This document shows positions 1 to 8,248 of a DNA stretch of 64,000 nucleotides, in pieces (the stretch's first letter is position 1; each line of letters begins with the position of its first letter). The translations under genes were made by a program, and so were the position numbers. This DNA comes from JAAYJM01 sp964498585 (GTDB lineage Bacteria > Bacteroidota > Ignavibacteria > Kapaibacteriales > UBA2268): NCBI GenBank assembly GCA_964498585.1, contig CAZCHH010000007.1:1-64000 (forward strand), written 5' to 3'. Below the pieces are notes generated by a model, which saw only the letters and a list, made by a program, of their open reading frames with translations, searched no databases and was not told where the DNA came from.

Positions 1-79
1 ATTCTGAACGAAGTGAAGAATCCAGAAAAATTTTTTTAAACCACTATCCTCTGGATTCTTCGCTCGCTCAGAATGACAA
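1..79. repeat. Imperfect inverted repeat cut by the window edge
   Basis: The first 79 bases hold two facing arms: ATTCTGAACGAAGTGAAG at the left and a near-complementary CTTCGCTCGCTCAGAAT at the right, separated by an AT stretch. It lies just downstream of the stop of pstS on the minus strand. It resembles dispersed palindromic repeats of Bacteroidota genomes. It may also serve as a weak transcription end for pstS, but there is no clean T-run. Confidence 0.5.
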
Positions 80-113
80 TTTATTTGTATCTTTGAACAC
101 AACTTGGTATTAC

Positions 114-1109
114 TTATTTCTTTAATTTCTTGCTTAATTCATCTTTTACAAGTTTTTCAGTCAAAGGAAGATAGCCGTCTTTTACAACAACTTCCTGACC
201 TTCATAGCTATAAATAAATTTAATGAATTCCTGAAGAAGTGGGTCGAGTGCTTCGTTTGGTTTTTTATTCACATAAATATATAAATATCTGCTTAAAGGA
301 TATTTGCCAGATAAGACATTGGTATAATTTGGTTCAACATAAGGTTCGCCTGTTTTATTTGATAGAGGTAATGCACGAACGCCAGAAGTAGAATAGCCAA
401 TACCACTGTAACCAATCCCAAATCTGTCGTTAGTAACACCTTGAACAACAGAAGCAGAGCCGGGCTGTTCTTTTACTGTGTTTTTGTAATCGCCTTTGAA
501 AAGTGCATGGTCTTTGAAGAAGCCATAAGTTCCGGAAGCAGAATTTCTACCATATAAACTAATTGGTCTTTTAGCCCAATCGCCTGTTAAACCAAGTTGT
601 CCCCAATTTGTAATATCTACTTTAGCACCACTTCTGCGGGTTTTAGAAAATATTGCATCAAGTTGCTCAAGCGAAAGACCTTTAATTTTATTATCTTTAT
701 TAACAAAGACGGCAAGACCGTCAATAGCGACTTTAAGTTCAGTTGGCTTATAACCAAATTTTTTCTCAAATAAATCAATTTCTTCTTTTTTCATTGGGCG
801 GCTCATTGGACCAAGCTGAGCTGTTCCGCTGATAAGTGCTGGAGGGGCAGTAGAGGAGCCCTTGCCTTCTATTTGGATATTTACGTTTGGATAATATTTT
901 TTGAAGCCCTCAAGCCAAAGGGTTAATAGGTTATTCATTGAGTCAGAGCCAATGCTGCTCAAATTTCCAGATATGCCACTTACTTTTTTGTACTTTGCTA
1001 TTTTTGCATCTACTTTTGTCTGTGCATAAATTTCGGTTACTAAACCGATTGTGAATGCAAAAATCATTAGCAAACTGATTCTGCGGAGAGTTGTGCGATT
1101 GATTATCAT
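114..1109 (-). CDS. pstS: Phosphate ABC transporter substrate-binding protein PstS
   Basis: Periplasmic phosphate-binding protein that would feed a PstCAB importer. The 331-residue product starts with a typical signal peptide (residues 1-30, ending YAQ). It then shows the phosphate-binding loops of the PstS/PBP-like family: GSDS at 54-57, GKGSST near 83-88 and GRNSASGTY at 187-195. The length is normal. No pstC, pstA, pstB or phoU lies next to it; the left side is a repeat at the window edge and the right side is the divergently controlled rpoZ region. The ATG is preceded by GGAATTTTTTT, a weak ribosome site. A long inverted repeat overlaps the leader (1119-1154). Function is secure at family level; the ligand is inferred from the family. 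Confidence 0.9.
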   Translation of the reverse strand: MIINRTTLRRISLLMIFAFTIGLVTEIYAQTKVDAKIAKYKKVSGISGNLSSIGSDSMNNLLTLWLEGFKKYYPNVNIQIEGKGSSTAPPALISGTAQLGPMSRPMKKEEIDLFEKKFGYKPTELKVAIDGLAVFVNKDNKIKGLSLEQLDAIFSKTRRSGAKVDITNWGQLGLTGDWAKRPISLYGRNSASGTYGFFKDHALFKGDYKNTVKEQPGSASVVQGVTNDRFGIGYSGIGYSTSGVRALPLSNKTGEPYVEPNYTNVLSGKYPLSRYLYIYVNKKPNEALDPLLQEFIKFIYSYEGQEVVVKDGYLPLTEKLVKDELSKKLKK

Positions 1110-1118
1110 AAAAAAATT

Positions 1119-1154
1119 CCATAAAATTGTAAAACAACTTTTACAAAATTATGG
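1119..1154 (-). promoter_or_regulatory. Inverted repeat and -7 box in the pstS leader
   Basis: Two 16-base arms, CCATAAAATTGTAAAA (1119-1134) and TTTTACAAAATTATGG (1139-1154), are complementary apart from the centre of each arm. They cover the 5-prime leader of pstS. Read on the minus strand, 1144-1151 is TAATTTTG, which fits the Bacteroidota -7 box TAnnTTTG; I see no TTTG at the right distance for a -33 box. The symmetry could be an operator or an mRNA hairpin. No regulator can be named. Confidence 0.4.
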
Positions 1155-1201
1155 AATCAAAATGTGTATTAAATAAAGATACTGTTAATTTTTTGTTAAG
1201 A

Positions 1202-1507
1202 TTAGCTTTCCTCTACTACTTCAGGCAAAACGAATTTCAATTTATCTTCGAAAATTTCTCTCATAGCGATAAATGTAGGTTTGCGGCGGTTGTCAAATTC
1301 CTTGCTGATTCTTATTTGGTCAAAATTGGTGGAGTCATTATCGCTTGTATTAATAATAATTCCAGATAATTTTTCCTGTAATTCCATTTTAAAGAAGTCG
1401 TTTATTTGACGGGAACGCTTGCCCATTGCTACTATTGATTGATAAATAATTCCTTTTTCGGACTCTTTCATTCTTACAAGAATTGGATTTAATTTATAAT
1501 TATCCAT
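1202..1507 (-). CDS. rpoZ: RNA polymerase omega subunit (RpoZ/Rpb6-like)
   Basis: Small subunit that supports assembly of the RNA polymerase core. The 101-residue product has the Rpb6-type core: an alanine- and arginine-rich helix with KRSRQIN, and the conserved C-terminal segment RKPTFIAMREIFEDKL of the Bacteroidota omega family. I place the start at the ATG at 1507 because GGAGTT sits just upstream of it and a promoter with perfect spacing ends about 20 bases before; the longer reading frame to 1558 would begin inside the promoter. It is monocistronic as far as can be seen. Confidence 0.85.
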   Translation of the reverse strand: MDNYKLNPILVRMKESEKGIIYQSIVAMGKRSRQINDFFKMELQEKLSGIIINTSDNDSTNFDQIRISKEFDNRRKPTFIAMREIFEDKLKFVLPEVVEES

Positions 1508-1528
1508 TTTAACTCCATTAAAAAAAAA

Positions 1529-1559
1529 CAAATTTAACAAATATTTGAGACATAACAAA
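1529..1559 (-). promoter_or_regulatory. rpoZ promoter, TTTG-N19-TAAATTTG
   Basis: Read on the minus strand, TTTG (1556-1559) and TAAATTTG (1529-1536) are separated by exactly 19 bases. This is the Bacteroidota housekeeping promoter form (-33 TTTG, -7 TAnnTTTG). The predicted start of transcription falls about 15 bases before the rpoZ ATG. Confidence 0.75.
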
Positions 1560-1560
1560 A

Positions 1561-1635
1561 TGGTTTATTTGTTGATTCGTTGATTTGTTGATTTGTTTAT
1601 TTGGTCTTCTCCTTCCCAAGTTGAACTTGAGAAGG
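1561..1635. repeat. 21-bp direct repeat copy plus CCTTCCCAAG hairpin
   Basis: Bases 1561-1581 (TGGTTTATTTGTTGATTCGT plus one T) recur exactly at 3227-3247, so the wbpB-wbpD pair is bracketed by direct copies. They are followed by short TTGATTTG tandem copies. At 1611-1635 a hairpin has arms CCTTCCCAAG and CTTGAGAAGG. The same hairpin family occurs at 6861-6883 and 50664-50686, always between genes. Confidence 0.65.
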
Positions 1636-1681
1636 AAAAAAATCGTAGATGTGTTATCTTAATAGCAAAAAATAACACAAA

Positions 1682-2260
1682 TTATTTTACCAAGCTCACA
1701 ATTCCTTCATCAAGTTTATACACCATACCTGTTTTAGAGCAGGTAGCAAAACCATTTTCATCAAATTTTAACCGAACTCCAGCTTCACTAATCCAACCAA
1801 TAATTTTACCTGGAATACCTGCAACAAGTGCATAATTAGGAATATTTTTAGTTATCACAGCTCCAGCAGCTATAAAACAGTGTTTTCCAAGAGTGTGCCC
1901 ACAAACAATAGTTGCATTAGCTCCGATAGAAGCTCCTTCTTTCACCAGTGTTTTTCTGTAAAATTTAGAACCAACTTGAGGATATTTGCAACGTGGGTCA
2001 ACTACGTTTGTAAAAACCATTGAAGGACCGCAAAAAACATAATCTTCAAGCTCAACTCCCTCATAAATAGAGACATTGTTCTGAACTTTACAGAAATTAC
2101 CAATTCTAACATTGTTACCAACATTTACATTTTGGCCAAAAACACATTTTTCTCCAATTTTGCTATTGGATTGGATATGACAAAAATGCCATATTTTAGT
2201 ACCTTCACCAATCTCGCAATTTTCATCAACATAAGCTGATTCATGTTTAAAATAACTCAT
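1682..2260 (-). CDS. wbpD: WbpD-like UDP-sugar N-acetyltransferase, hexapeptide-repeat fold
   Basis: Acetyltransferase of the left-handed beta-helix family. It very probably N-acetylates the 3-amino group of a UDP-2-acetamido-3-amino uronic acid in surface polysaccharide synthesis. The 192-residue product is almost all hexapeptide repeats (about residues 10-150, such as KIGEKCVFGQNVNVG and GASIGANATIVCG), with the family segment NVVDPRCKYPQ in the middle, matching WbpD/WlbB. Its ATG overlaps the stop of wbpB by one base (TAATG), so the two are translationally coupled. The partners for making and transaminating the 3-keto sugar (WbpA, WbpE) are not in this window. Confidence 0.85.
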   Translation of the reverse strand: MSYFKHESAYVDENCEIGEGTKIWHFCHIQSNSKIGEKCVFGQNVNVGNNVRIGNFCKVQNNVSIYEGVELEDYVFCGPSMVFTNVVDPRCKYPQVGSKFYRKTLVKEGASIGANATIVCGHTLGKHCFIAAGAVITKNIPNYALVAGIPGKIIGWISEAGVRLKFDENGFATCSKTGMVYKLDEGIVSLVK

Positions 2261-3216
2261 TATTTTATGCCTTTCAATTTAAAAACTAATGGGTGAGCAA
2301 AATCATTAATTTCTAATAGATTACTAAATCTTATTCTATAAACGTTGTCTATTGAAGGATATGCATCATCAATTCCATAACCGCCACCTGATAAAATGTC
2401 TTTATATACAACAGTATGCAAATCTGTGAAGCCACCTGTAAATTCGAGTTCATCGCCATCAATTGTTATTGAACGAAAAGTTGTTTTCCCATATTCTACT
2501 GCTGCTTTAGGCAAATCATTTTTATCAATAGAAAGAAACCAACGGACGTTTGCGTTTTCGAGTTCCATAAAGCCACTCATCTTGTTGGGTTCTGACAAAA
2601 ATACTTTGCTGCTCTGCTCTTTACCAAAGAGCCACATAAGCATATCGAAAAAGTGTATTCCTATGTTAGTAGCTACTCCTCCGGATTTTTCTATATCTCC
2701 TTTCCAAGAGTAATTATACCAAAGTCCTCTTGAAGTAATATAAGTTAAGATTACATTACGTTTTGTTTTGCTTTTCTCAGATAAAATCTTCTTTTTTAAT
2801 TCAATTATAGAAGGATGGACACGTAGTTGCAAAATATTATAAACTTTTCTTCCTGTTTCTTCTTCTAATTCTTTTAAATATTTTAAATTAGAAGGTTTAA
2901 TCACGAGAGGTTTCTCGCATATTGCATCAGCATCTAATCGTAGAGCTAATCTTATATGTGCATCGTGAAGATGATTAGGAGCGCAGATACTTAAATAGTC
3001 AATCCTGCTATTATTGTTTGACCTGTGAAGTTTTTCGAGATGTCTATCGAAACGCTCAAATTCTGTAAAAAAACTGCAATCCATAAAATAACTGTCAATT
3101 ATACCGACAGAATCGTGTGGGTCACAAGCTGCAACTAAATTATTACTGGTTTCTTTTATTGCTTTTAGATGTCTTGGGGCTATATATCCAGCTACCCCTG
3201 TAATTGCAAAATTCAT
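2260..3216 (-). CDS. wbpB: WbpB-like UDP-sugar acid 3-dehydrogenase (Gfo/Idh/MocA family)
   Basis: NAD-dependent oxidoreductase that would oxidise C3 of a UDP-N-acetylglucosaminuronic acid. The 318-residue product has an N-terminal Rossmann fold (ITGVAGYIAPRH, 4-15), the family EKP triplet at 101-103, and the motif GGVATNIGIHFFD near 179-191 with the conserved His. This agrees with WbpB/WlbA rather than a generic Gfo/Idh protein, and the following wbpD supports it. The ribosome site before the ATG is poor. A repeat (3227-3247) lies immediately upstream. Confidence 0.85.
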   Translation of the reverse strand: MNFAITGVAGYIAPRHLKAIKETSNNLVAACDPHDSVGIIDSYFMDCSFFTEFERFDRHLEKLHRSNNNSRIDYLSICAPNHLHDAHIRLALRLDADAICEKPLVIKPSNLKYLKELEEETGRKVYNILQLRVHPSIIELKKKILSEKSKTKRNVILTYITSRGLWYNYSWKGDIEKSGGVATNIGIHFFDMLMWLFGKEQSSKVFLSEPNKMSGFMELENANVRWFLSIDKNDLPKAAVEYGKTTFRSITIDGDELEFTGGFTDLHTVVYKDILSGGGYGIDDAYPSIDNVYRIRFSNLLEINDFAHPLVFKLKGIK

Positions 3217-3718
3217 ATCATATTTTTGGTTTATTTGTTGATTCGTTTTTTGTTTATTTATTTATTTGTCAAATTTCATATATACAAAAATTTAAATTTA
3301 TTTGCTCATTTCCAAATTTTAATAGAAAATATTTTTAAAAAGTTACATTTTTCTTACTATACTCATATCTTTATTATTCAAAAATATAAGTTGATTTTCT
3401 ATTAGTAATTGATAATAAATGACTTAATTGAAAATACAAAAACAATATTTTAAATTTAATTTCAATGCTGTTTTTATTCAAGTTAAATTTTGTACTTATT
3501 GTAGAATTAAACTACTTTTAAACTCCATTGAAAAAAAGATTAAACAAAGAAACGAATCAACGAATCAACAAAGATAAAATTAAAAAAGAAAAATAAAAAC
3601 TGTCAATAAAAAATACTTGTATATGTGATAATTATTATTTATATTAATACATTATTCATTTTATTAAAAAATGATATTAGTTATTATTTTAAATGTACTT
3701 AAAAGAAAGAGGGGTAAT
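3217..3718. other. AT-rich intergenic stretch with repeat copies
   Basis: About 500 bases between the divergent wbpB and kamA genes. It contains the second copy of the 21-bp repeat (3227-3247) and an inverted copy of its core (AACGAATCAAC at 3551-3561 followed by a second CGAATCAACAAA). It must hold promoters for both genes, but I find no good TTTG-N19-TAnnTTTG match. Confidence 0.5.
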
Positions 3719-5038
3719 ATGAGAAGAGACAACATTGTAAATTTAAATCAAAATCTTTCGCCGGTTTTTCAGAGCTATAACCTTCATAATTTTCGCCGAA
3801 TAAAACAATTGCAAAATTTCGATACCGAAACATTATTTGAAATTGAAGTAGTTGGGAATGTTCTTCCATTTAAAGTTAATAATTATGTTGTCGATTATTT
3901 GATAGACTGGGATAAAGCACCAGACGACCCTATATACACATTGACATTTCCTCAAAAAGATATGCTTGAAAAAAAAGATTTTGAAACAATAGCAAATGCC
4001 TTAAAAAATAAAAAATCTAAAGAAGAAATAAATAAATTAGCAAATGAAATAAGATTAAGACTCAATCCACATCCTGCTGGGCAGCTTGAACACAATACTC
4101 CAACTTTTCAAAATAAAAAATTAAATGGATTACAAAGGAAATATATAGAAACGGTGCTTATTTTTCCTAAGAATGGTCAGTCTTGCCACGCTTATTGTAC
4201 GTTTTGTTTCCGCTGGCCTCAATTTTCAGGATTAGAACATCTAAAGTTTGCTTCAAAAGAATTTGAAAATGATATTGCTTTTATTGAACAAAATAAAGAT
4301 TTGACTGATATTTTAATTACTGGTGGCGACCCAATGATTATGAATTTTAAAGTTTTTTCAAATTATATAAATGCAATTCTAGAATCAGACACTTCTCACA
4401 TAAAAACTATAAGAATTGGTACTAAAGTACTTGCTTATTGGCCTTATAAATTTACTAACGATAAAGAAGCAGACGATTTCCTTAATCTATTCGAAAAAGT
4501 TATAAAATCTGGTAAACAACTGGCATTTATGGCTCACTTTACGCATTTTCGAGAACTTGAAACTGATATTGTAAGGAAAGCAATCAAAAGAATTCTCAAT
4601 ACTGGTGCGGTTATTAGAACTCAAAGTCCTGTAATTAAACATATTAATGATGACCCAATTATTTGGGAAAGAATGCTAAAAGAACAGGTGCAACTTGGCT
4701 GCGTTCCTTATTATATGTTCATTGCACGAAATACAGGAGCGCATAATTTTTTCAACGTTCCTCTTGTAAAAGCTTGGCAAATCTTTCGTAATGCATATAA
4801 GAATATTAGTGGAACTGCACGTACTATCCGAGGTCCTGTTATGTCTTGCATTTATGGTAAAATTCAGATGCTCGGTGTTGCAAATACAGAAAAAAACAAA
4901 GTAATGGTTCTCAGATTTATTCAAGGTAGAAATCCTGATTGGGTCCAGCAGCCATTCTTTGCTGAATACAATCCTGATGCTGTTTGGTTCAATGATTTGG
5001 AACCTGCCTTTGGAATGGAAAAATTCTTTTTCCAATAA
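3719..5038 (+). CDS. kamA: Lysine 2,3-aminomutase family radical SAM protein
   Basis: Radical SAM/PLP enzyme of the KamA family; the best-known members move the alpha-amino group of lysine to the beta carbon. The 439-residue product carries the cluster motif CHAYCTFC (Cys 156, 160, 163) and the following GGDPM. The start is the ATG at 3719, chosen because AAGAAAGAGGGG lies just upstream; an ATG at 3671 lacks a ribosome site. The classical PLP-lysine motif PGGGGK is absent; in its place is RGPVMSCIYGKIQ, whose lysine may fill the role. The substrate could therefore differ from lysine. It stands alone, followed by a hairpin. Confidence 0.75.
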   Translation: MRRDNIVNLNQNLSPVFQSYNLHNFRRIKQLQNFDTETLFEIEVVGNVLPFKVNNYVVDYLIDWDKAPDDPIYTLTFPQKDMLEKKDFETIANALKNKKSKEEINKLANEIRLRLNPHPAGQLEHNTPTFQNKKLNGLQRKYIETVLIFPKNGQSCHAYCTFCFRWPQFSGLEHLKFASKEFENDIAFIEQNKDLTDILITGGDPMIMNFKVFSNYINAILESDTSHIKTIRIGTKVLAYWPYKFTNDKEADDFLNLFEKVIKSGKQLAFMAHFTHFRELETDIVRKAIKRILNTGAVIRTQSPVIKHINDDPIIWERMLKEQVQLGCVPYYMFIARNTGAHNFFNVPLVKAWQIFRNAYKNISGTARTIRGPVMSCIYGKIQMLGVANTEKNKVMVLRFIQGRNPDWVQQPFFAEYNPDAVWFNDLEPAFGMEKFFFQ

Positions 5039-5063
5039 ATTCTCTTAATTTATAAAAGCAGAA

Positions 5064-5099
5064 CTCCTATCCAAATAATATAAATAAAAGGGATAGGAG
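5064..5099 (+). terminator. Possible terminator after kamA
   Basis: CTCCTATCC (5064-5072) and GGATAGGAG (5091-5099) form a perfect 9-bp stem with an 18-base AT loop, 26 bases after the stop. Only a short T stretch follows and the loop is long, so this is moderate evidence. Confidence 0.45.
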
Positions 5100-5204
5100 A
5101 TTTGTATCTTAAAGAATATTTTAGAATTACTTAAAATATATTAACAATATTATTATAAATAGTAAATGTTTTAAGACTTGCTAAATTTGGAAAATGAAAA
5201 TTTT

Positions 5205-5268
5205 CACCTTCGTCCCGCTCCATACGGGCGAAAGCCGAAGCGGTAGCTGCTGGAGCTTNNNNNNNNNN
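5205..5268. other. Assembly gap (10 N) with an atypical GC-rich edge
   Basis: Bases 5259-5268 are N. The 50 bases to the left (about 5205-5258) are clearly richer in G and C than the rest of the window and contain partly complementary blocks (CTTCGTCCCG and GGGCGAAAGC). This looks like a contig end inside a repeat. The reading frame that crosses the gap is meaningless beyond it. Confidence 0.9.
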
Positions 5269-5531
5269 AAACCAGATGGGTCTTTATCTTTTATAATTAA
5301 AACCGGCTCAATTATCGAATCTACTTTCCGCCTCATCTTATACAATAAATTCAGCGATTCCAAATAGTTATGTTTTAGCTCTTCAACAATTACAGCAATG
5401 TCAATATCGCTTTCGCTGTGCCATTTGTCATTTGCATACGAGCCATAAAGGATTACCTTTGATGGATTGAATTCCATTACTACTAATTTTGTAAACTTTT
5501 TTGCAAGTTTTAAAGCTGTGCTTTTATCCAT
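5269..5531 (-). pseudogene. MNT-type nucleotidyltransferase, 3-prime end lost in assembly gap
   Basis: Minimal nucleotidyltransferase that acts as antitoxin to HEPN RNases, in known cases by modifying the HEPN protein. About 88 residues remain. They contain the diagnostic GSY-x-SDID signature (G30 S31 and D42, D44) and the usual helical start. The C-terminus is lost in the run of N, so the gene is incomplete here rather than proven broken. It overlaps the 3-prime end of the HEPN gene by 22 bases, the normal HEPN-MNT arrangement. Confidence 0.8.
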
Positions 5532-5909
5532 TTCAACAACTCTTGCGTTTCTAAAAAAATTGTATTACAGTATTCTTTTGTAAGCAATCTAAAAAGTTCT
5601 TCTTTGTAAGTTGGATATCTCGTTTCTATGTTGAGTGGTTCTAATTTGTCAATTATTGTAAGTTGCTTTTCAGACATTAACTTTTCAAAATCAAGTTTTC
5701 TAAGTAATTGGCTCCAAGCTGTGGGTAAATGGAGGAATCTCTTCAAACTTCTTAACAAAAACAGCTTTGAGCATTTTCTCAACTGCCTGATGACACATAA
5801 AACCAACATAAAGAAAACGCTGCGAGTTTAGCATTGCTTCAGCAGTTTCAAAGTCATAATTGGATAGTTCCAACCAATATTCAACTTTTTCGTTTATATT
5901 CATTTTCAT
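5510..5909 (-). pseudogene. HEPN-domain toxin gene with a one-base frameshift
   Basis: HEPN proteins (PF05168 type) pair with MNT nucleotidyltransferases, and several act as RNases. The first frame (from 5909) gives the typical N-terminus with FMCHQAVEKMLKA and PPFTHSL. The rest (SQLLRKLDF, then TRYPTYKEEL) continues in another frame to 5510. Removing one base of the CC pair at 5714-5715 (plus strand) restores an uninterrupted family-like protein of about 132 residues. The frameshift is either real inactivation or a sequence error close to the gap. The conserved RYP segment is retained. Confidence 0.75.
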
Positions 5910-6078
5910 ACAATCAAAAAGAATAATTTACAAAAATAAACAATAAATTGCAAGTTTTAAATTGCGGTGGGCTTCGGGTCTAAACTCAAGAAGCGGGTAG
6001 TGCGTGTTTAAAACTATAGAACATTATAATTAAGATTTCTTCTGCCAATATATAAGTATGTTTTATGTATTTATAAAT

Positions 6079-6789
6079 TTATTCTTCTTTGTATTCTTCT
6101 GTGTAGAGTAAGTTTAAATCATCGTCAAATACATACCAAGTGTTTTTTTCTGAATCCTTATCTAACTCCCAAATTGAACCAACACCTCTGGGCATCCAAG
6201 AAAGTAATAAGTTTGTTACATTTATTTTTTTCTCAAATGAACATATTAAAATTTTTAAATTTCCAACAGAATCAACAATAATATCCTTTTGTTCTTTTTT
6301 CCTTTTTATAGCATAAAATTCCCTTAATCCAGTATCATTTTGTAAATTAAATGTATAGTAATTTAAACTTAGTAATGGCGATTTTTTTTTTATACAGATT
6401 AATGTTGAAAAATTATTTTTTCTTTTCTCATCATCGTAAACAAATAGATACAAATTACTTTTATAAATGAATTTTGTACTAATATTCTGAAAACAAATAT
6501 CAGATGCAACTTTTATTGATGAATCTTGAGGATTATATACTACAAGATTAAAAGGTTTTCCTTTTTCACATTTTGCTGATACCTTATTACTATAAAAGAA
6601 ATTATTATATTTAAAAAATCCTCTTATGGTACTGTCTTCGTTAATATAAAATTTATATTTTTTCAAGTCTTCTTTCTTAAAATTATTAATATGAAAATTT
6701 ATATATACTTCACCTCCAAGAAGTTCAATTTGTGCATTCAAACCAATAGTTGATGTTAAATAAATTATAAAGATAATAAAGTATTTCAT
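6079..6789 (-). CDS. Secreted protein of unknown function
   Basis: I do not recognise this 236-residue protein. It begins with a clear signal peptide (residues 1-20, ending LNAQ), so it should be exported to the periplasm or beyond. The remainder is rich in lysine, asparagine and aromatic residues with a beta-like pattern (short alternating hydrophobic strands), and has no lipobox, no membrane segment and no T9SS tail. It stands alone between the broken HEPN/MNT pair and the glycosyltransferase. Confidence 0.65.
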   Translation of the reverse strand: MKYFIIFIIYLTSTIGLNAQIELLGGEVYINFHINNFKKEDLKKYKFYINEDSTIRGFFKYNNFFYSNKVSAKCEKGKPFNLVVYNPQDSSIKVASDICFQNISTKFIYKSNLYLFVYDDEKRKNNFSTLICIKKKSPLLSLNYYTFNLQNDTGLREFYAIKRKKEQKDIIVDSVGNLKILICSFEKKINVTNLLLSWMPRGVGSIWELDKDSEKNTWYVFDDDLNLLYTEEYKEE

Positions 6790-6860
6790 ATTATTCTCCG
6801 CTTGAATTATTCATATTTTAAATAACCAACATTTATGTAAATCATTTATGATGTAATTTT

Positions 6861-6883
6861 CTTCCCAAGTGCAACTTGGGAAG
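6861..6883. repeat. CTTCCCAAG palindrome (short dispersed repeat)
   Basis: Arms CTTCCCAAG and CTTGGGAAG are perfectly complementary with a 5-base loop. It lies between the 3-prime end of the glycosyltransferase and the start of the secreted protein gene, both on the minus strand. Related copies are at 1611-1635 and 50664-50686. It could act in transcription termination, but there is no adjoining T-run. Confidence 0.65.
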
Positions 6884-6906
6884 GAGAGAAAAAATTTCCC
6901 CAAAAC

Positions 6907-8010
6907 CTATTTTATCATTTCTTCGCAGATTTTTAGCATTTTTTTTGCAGAATTTTTCCAGGAGAACTTTTCTGCCCACTCTACTGCTCCTTCAGAAAGC
7001 GTTTTTTGTAATTCCATATCTGTAAACACTTTATATATTTTATCGCTTAGTTCTTCAATATTTCCGTATTCGTAAAGCAAACCCGACAAACCATCTTTAA
7101 CAGAGTCTTTCAGTCCGGGAACGTTAGCAGAAATTACGCAGGTGCCGCAAGCATTCGCCTCAATATTAGTAATTCCCCAACCTTCCTTAATTGAAGTATT
7201 TGCAACGCAATGCACCTCACTCAAAATCTTTTTCTTGTCTTCTTCAGTTACGTAACCAAAAAAAGTAGTTTTTTCAAAGATGTTCAGTTCTTTTGCCAAA
7301 TTTTCCAAATCTTCCTGATAGTCGCCACGCCCCAAAATATAGAGTTTTGCATTTGGAACTCGTATTACAACTTCAGCAAATGCTAAAAGCAAATGCTGAA
7401 CGCTTTTGTATTTTTTTAATCTACCAAAATACGCAACAGTTGGGTCTTCAAGCTTTTTGCTTACCTTCATTTGGAAATCTTCCGGACTAATTGCATTTTC
7501 CACAATTTTGAACCTTTTCCTGTCGAAACCTCTTTCCAAAAACTCGTTTAAAGTACTTTCCGAAACAACAACAAAATTTGTCTTTTTATAGACAAAATCG
7601 ATAAGTTTTTCAGCAAAAACCACATACAGTCCAGATAAAAATCCGGTTTGGTTGAAAATGCTTTTTCCAAAAAAGTGGTGGCTAATCGCAAGAAGCGGCT
7701 TTCTCACGTAAAGCGGAGTGTAGAAAGGGATTTTGTTTATATCGTCAATAACTATATCGAAATCCTCTTTTCTATATTTTTTCCAGTAAAGATAAGGCAC
7801 CCAAAAATTAAAGAAGTTACGTGAGCCGTATCGTTCTACCTCAATTCCATCAATATTTTCAAATTGCTGCGAGCCGTCGTAGCGGTATGCAACTAATTTT
7901 ACTTTATGCCCGTCTGCTGCGATGTGCCTGAAAATTTCGTGCAAATGCACCTCTGCCCCACCTCCAAGTGGGCTTTTGATGTCCTGCCAATTGAATATTA
8001 ATATTTTCAT
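6907..8010 (-). CDS. Family 4 glycosyltransferase
   Basis: GT-B fold glycosyltransferase of family GT4, probably acting in surface glycan assembly at the cytoplasmic face of the membrane. The 367-residue product has the N-terminal glycine-rich acceptor loop SPLGGGAEVH (13-22), the hinge-region strand AYFGRL (193-198), and the retaining-enzyme E-x7-E motif in EGWGITNIE (Glu 276 and Glu 284). Donor and acceptor cannot be told from sequence. The gene is single. A TATATTTG -7 box lies 30 bases before the ATG (8040-8047, minus strand) without a clear -33 partner. Confidence 0.85.
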   Translation of the reverse strand: MKILIFNWQDIKSPLGGGAEVHLHEIFRHIAADGHKVKLVAYRYDGSQQFENIDGIEVERYGSRNFFNFWVPYLYWKKYRKEDFDIVIDDINKIPFYTPLYVRKPLLAISHHFFGKSIFNQTGFLSGLYVVFAEKLIDFVYKKTNFVVVSESTLNEFLERGFDRKRFKIVENAISPEDFQMKVSKKLEDPTVAYFGRLKKYKSVQHLLLAFAEVVIRVPNAKLYILGRGDYQEDLENLAKELNIFEKTTFFGYVTEEDKKKILSEVHCVANTSIKEGWGITNIEANACGTCVISANVPGLKDSVKDGLSGLLYEYGNIEELSDKIYKVFTDMELQKTLSEGAVEWAEKFSWKNSAKKMLKICEEMIK

Positions 8011-8248
8011 TTTCGTTCATTTTCACATTTTTGTTATTACAAATATAATTCTTTTTGGCATAATGCTTGTAATATTCCATAAAAAATTGAAAAATTATAA
8101 ACTAACTTGATGTGGATAAAGCTTATAGCTTCTCCTTCAAAGCTGCTCTTGGGATTGAAGATTTCAACTTTCGCAAGGTTAAGAAACTTTACGAAAGTAA
8201 AAAGAGTAATGTCATCCCATTACTTGTTATTAGTATGACTGGAAAGTT

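Noticed and set aside
5181..5258. Continuation of the MNT frame beyond the N run
   Set aside because: The residues after the gap have nothing in common with the family and come from a different contig edge.
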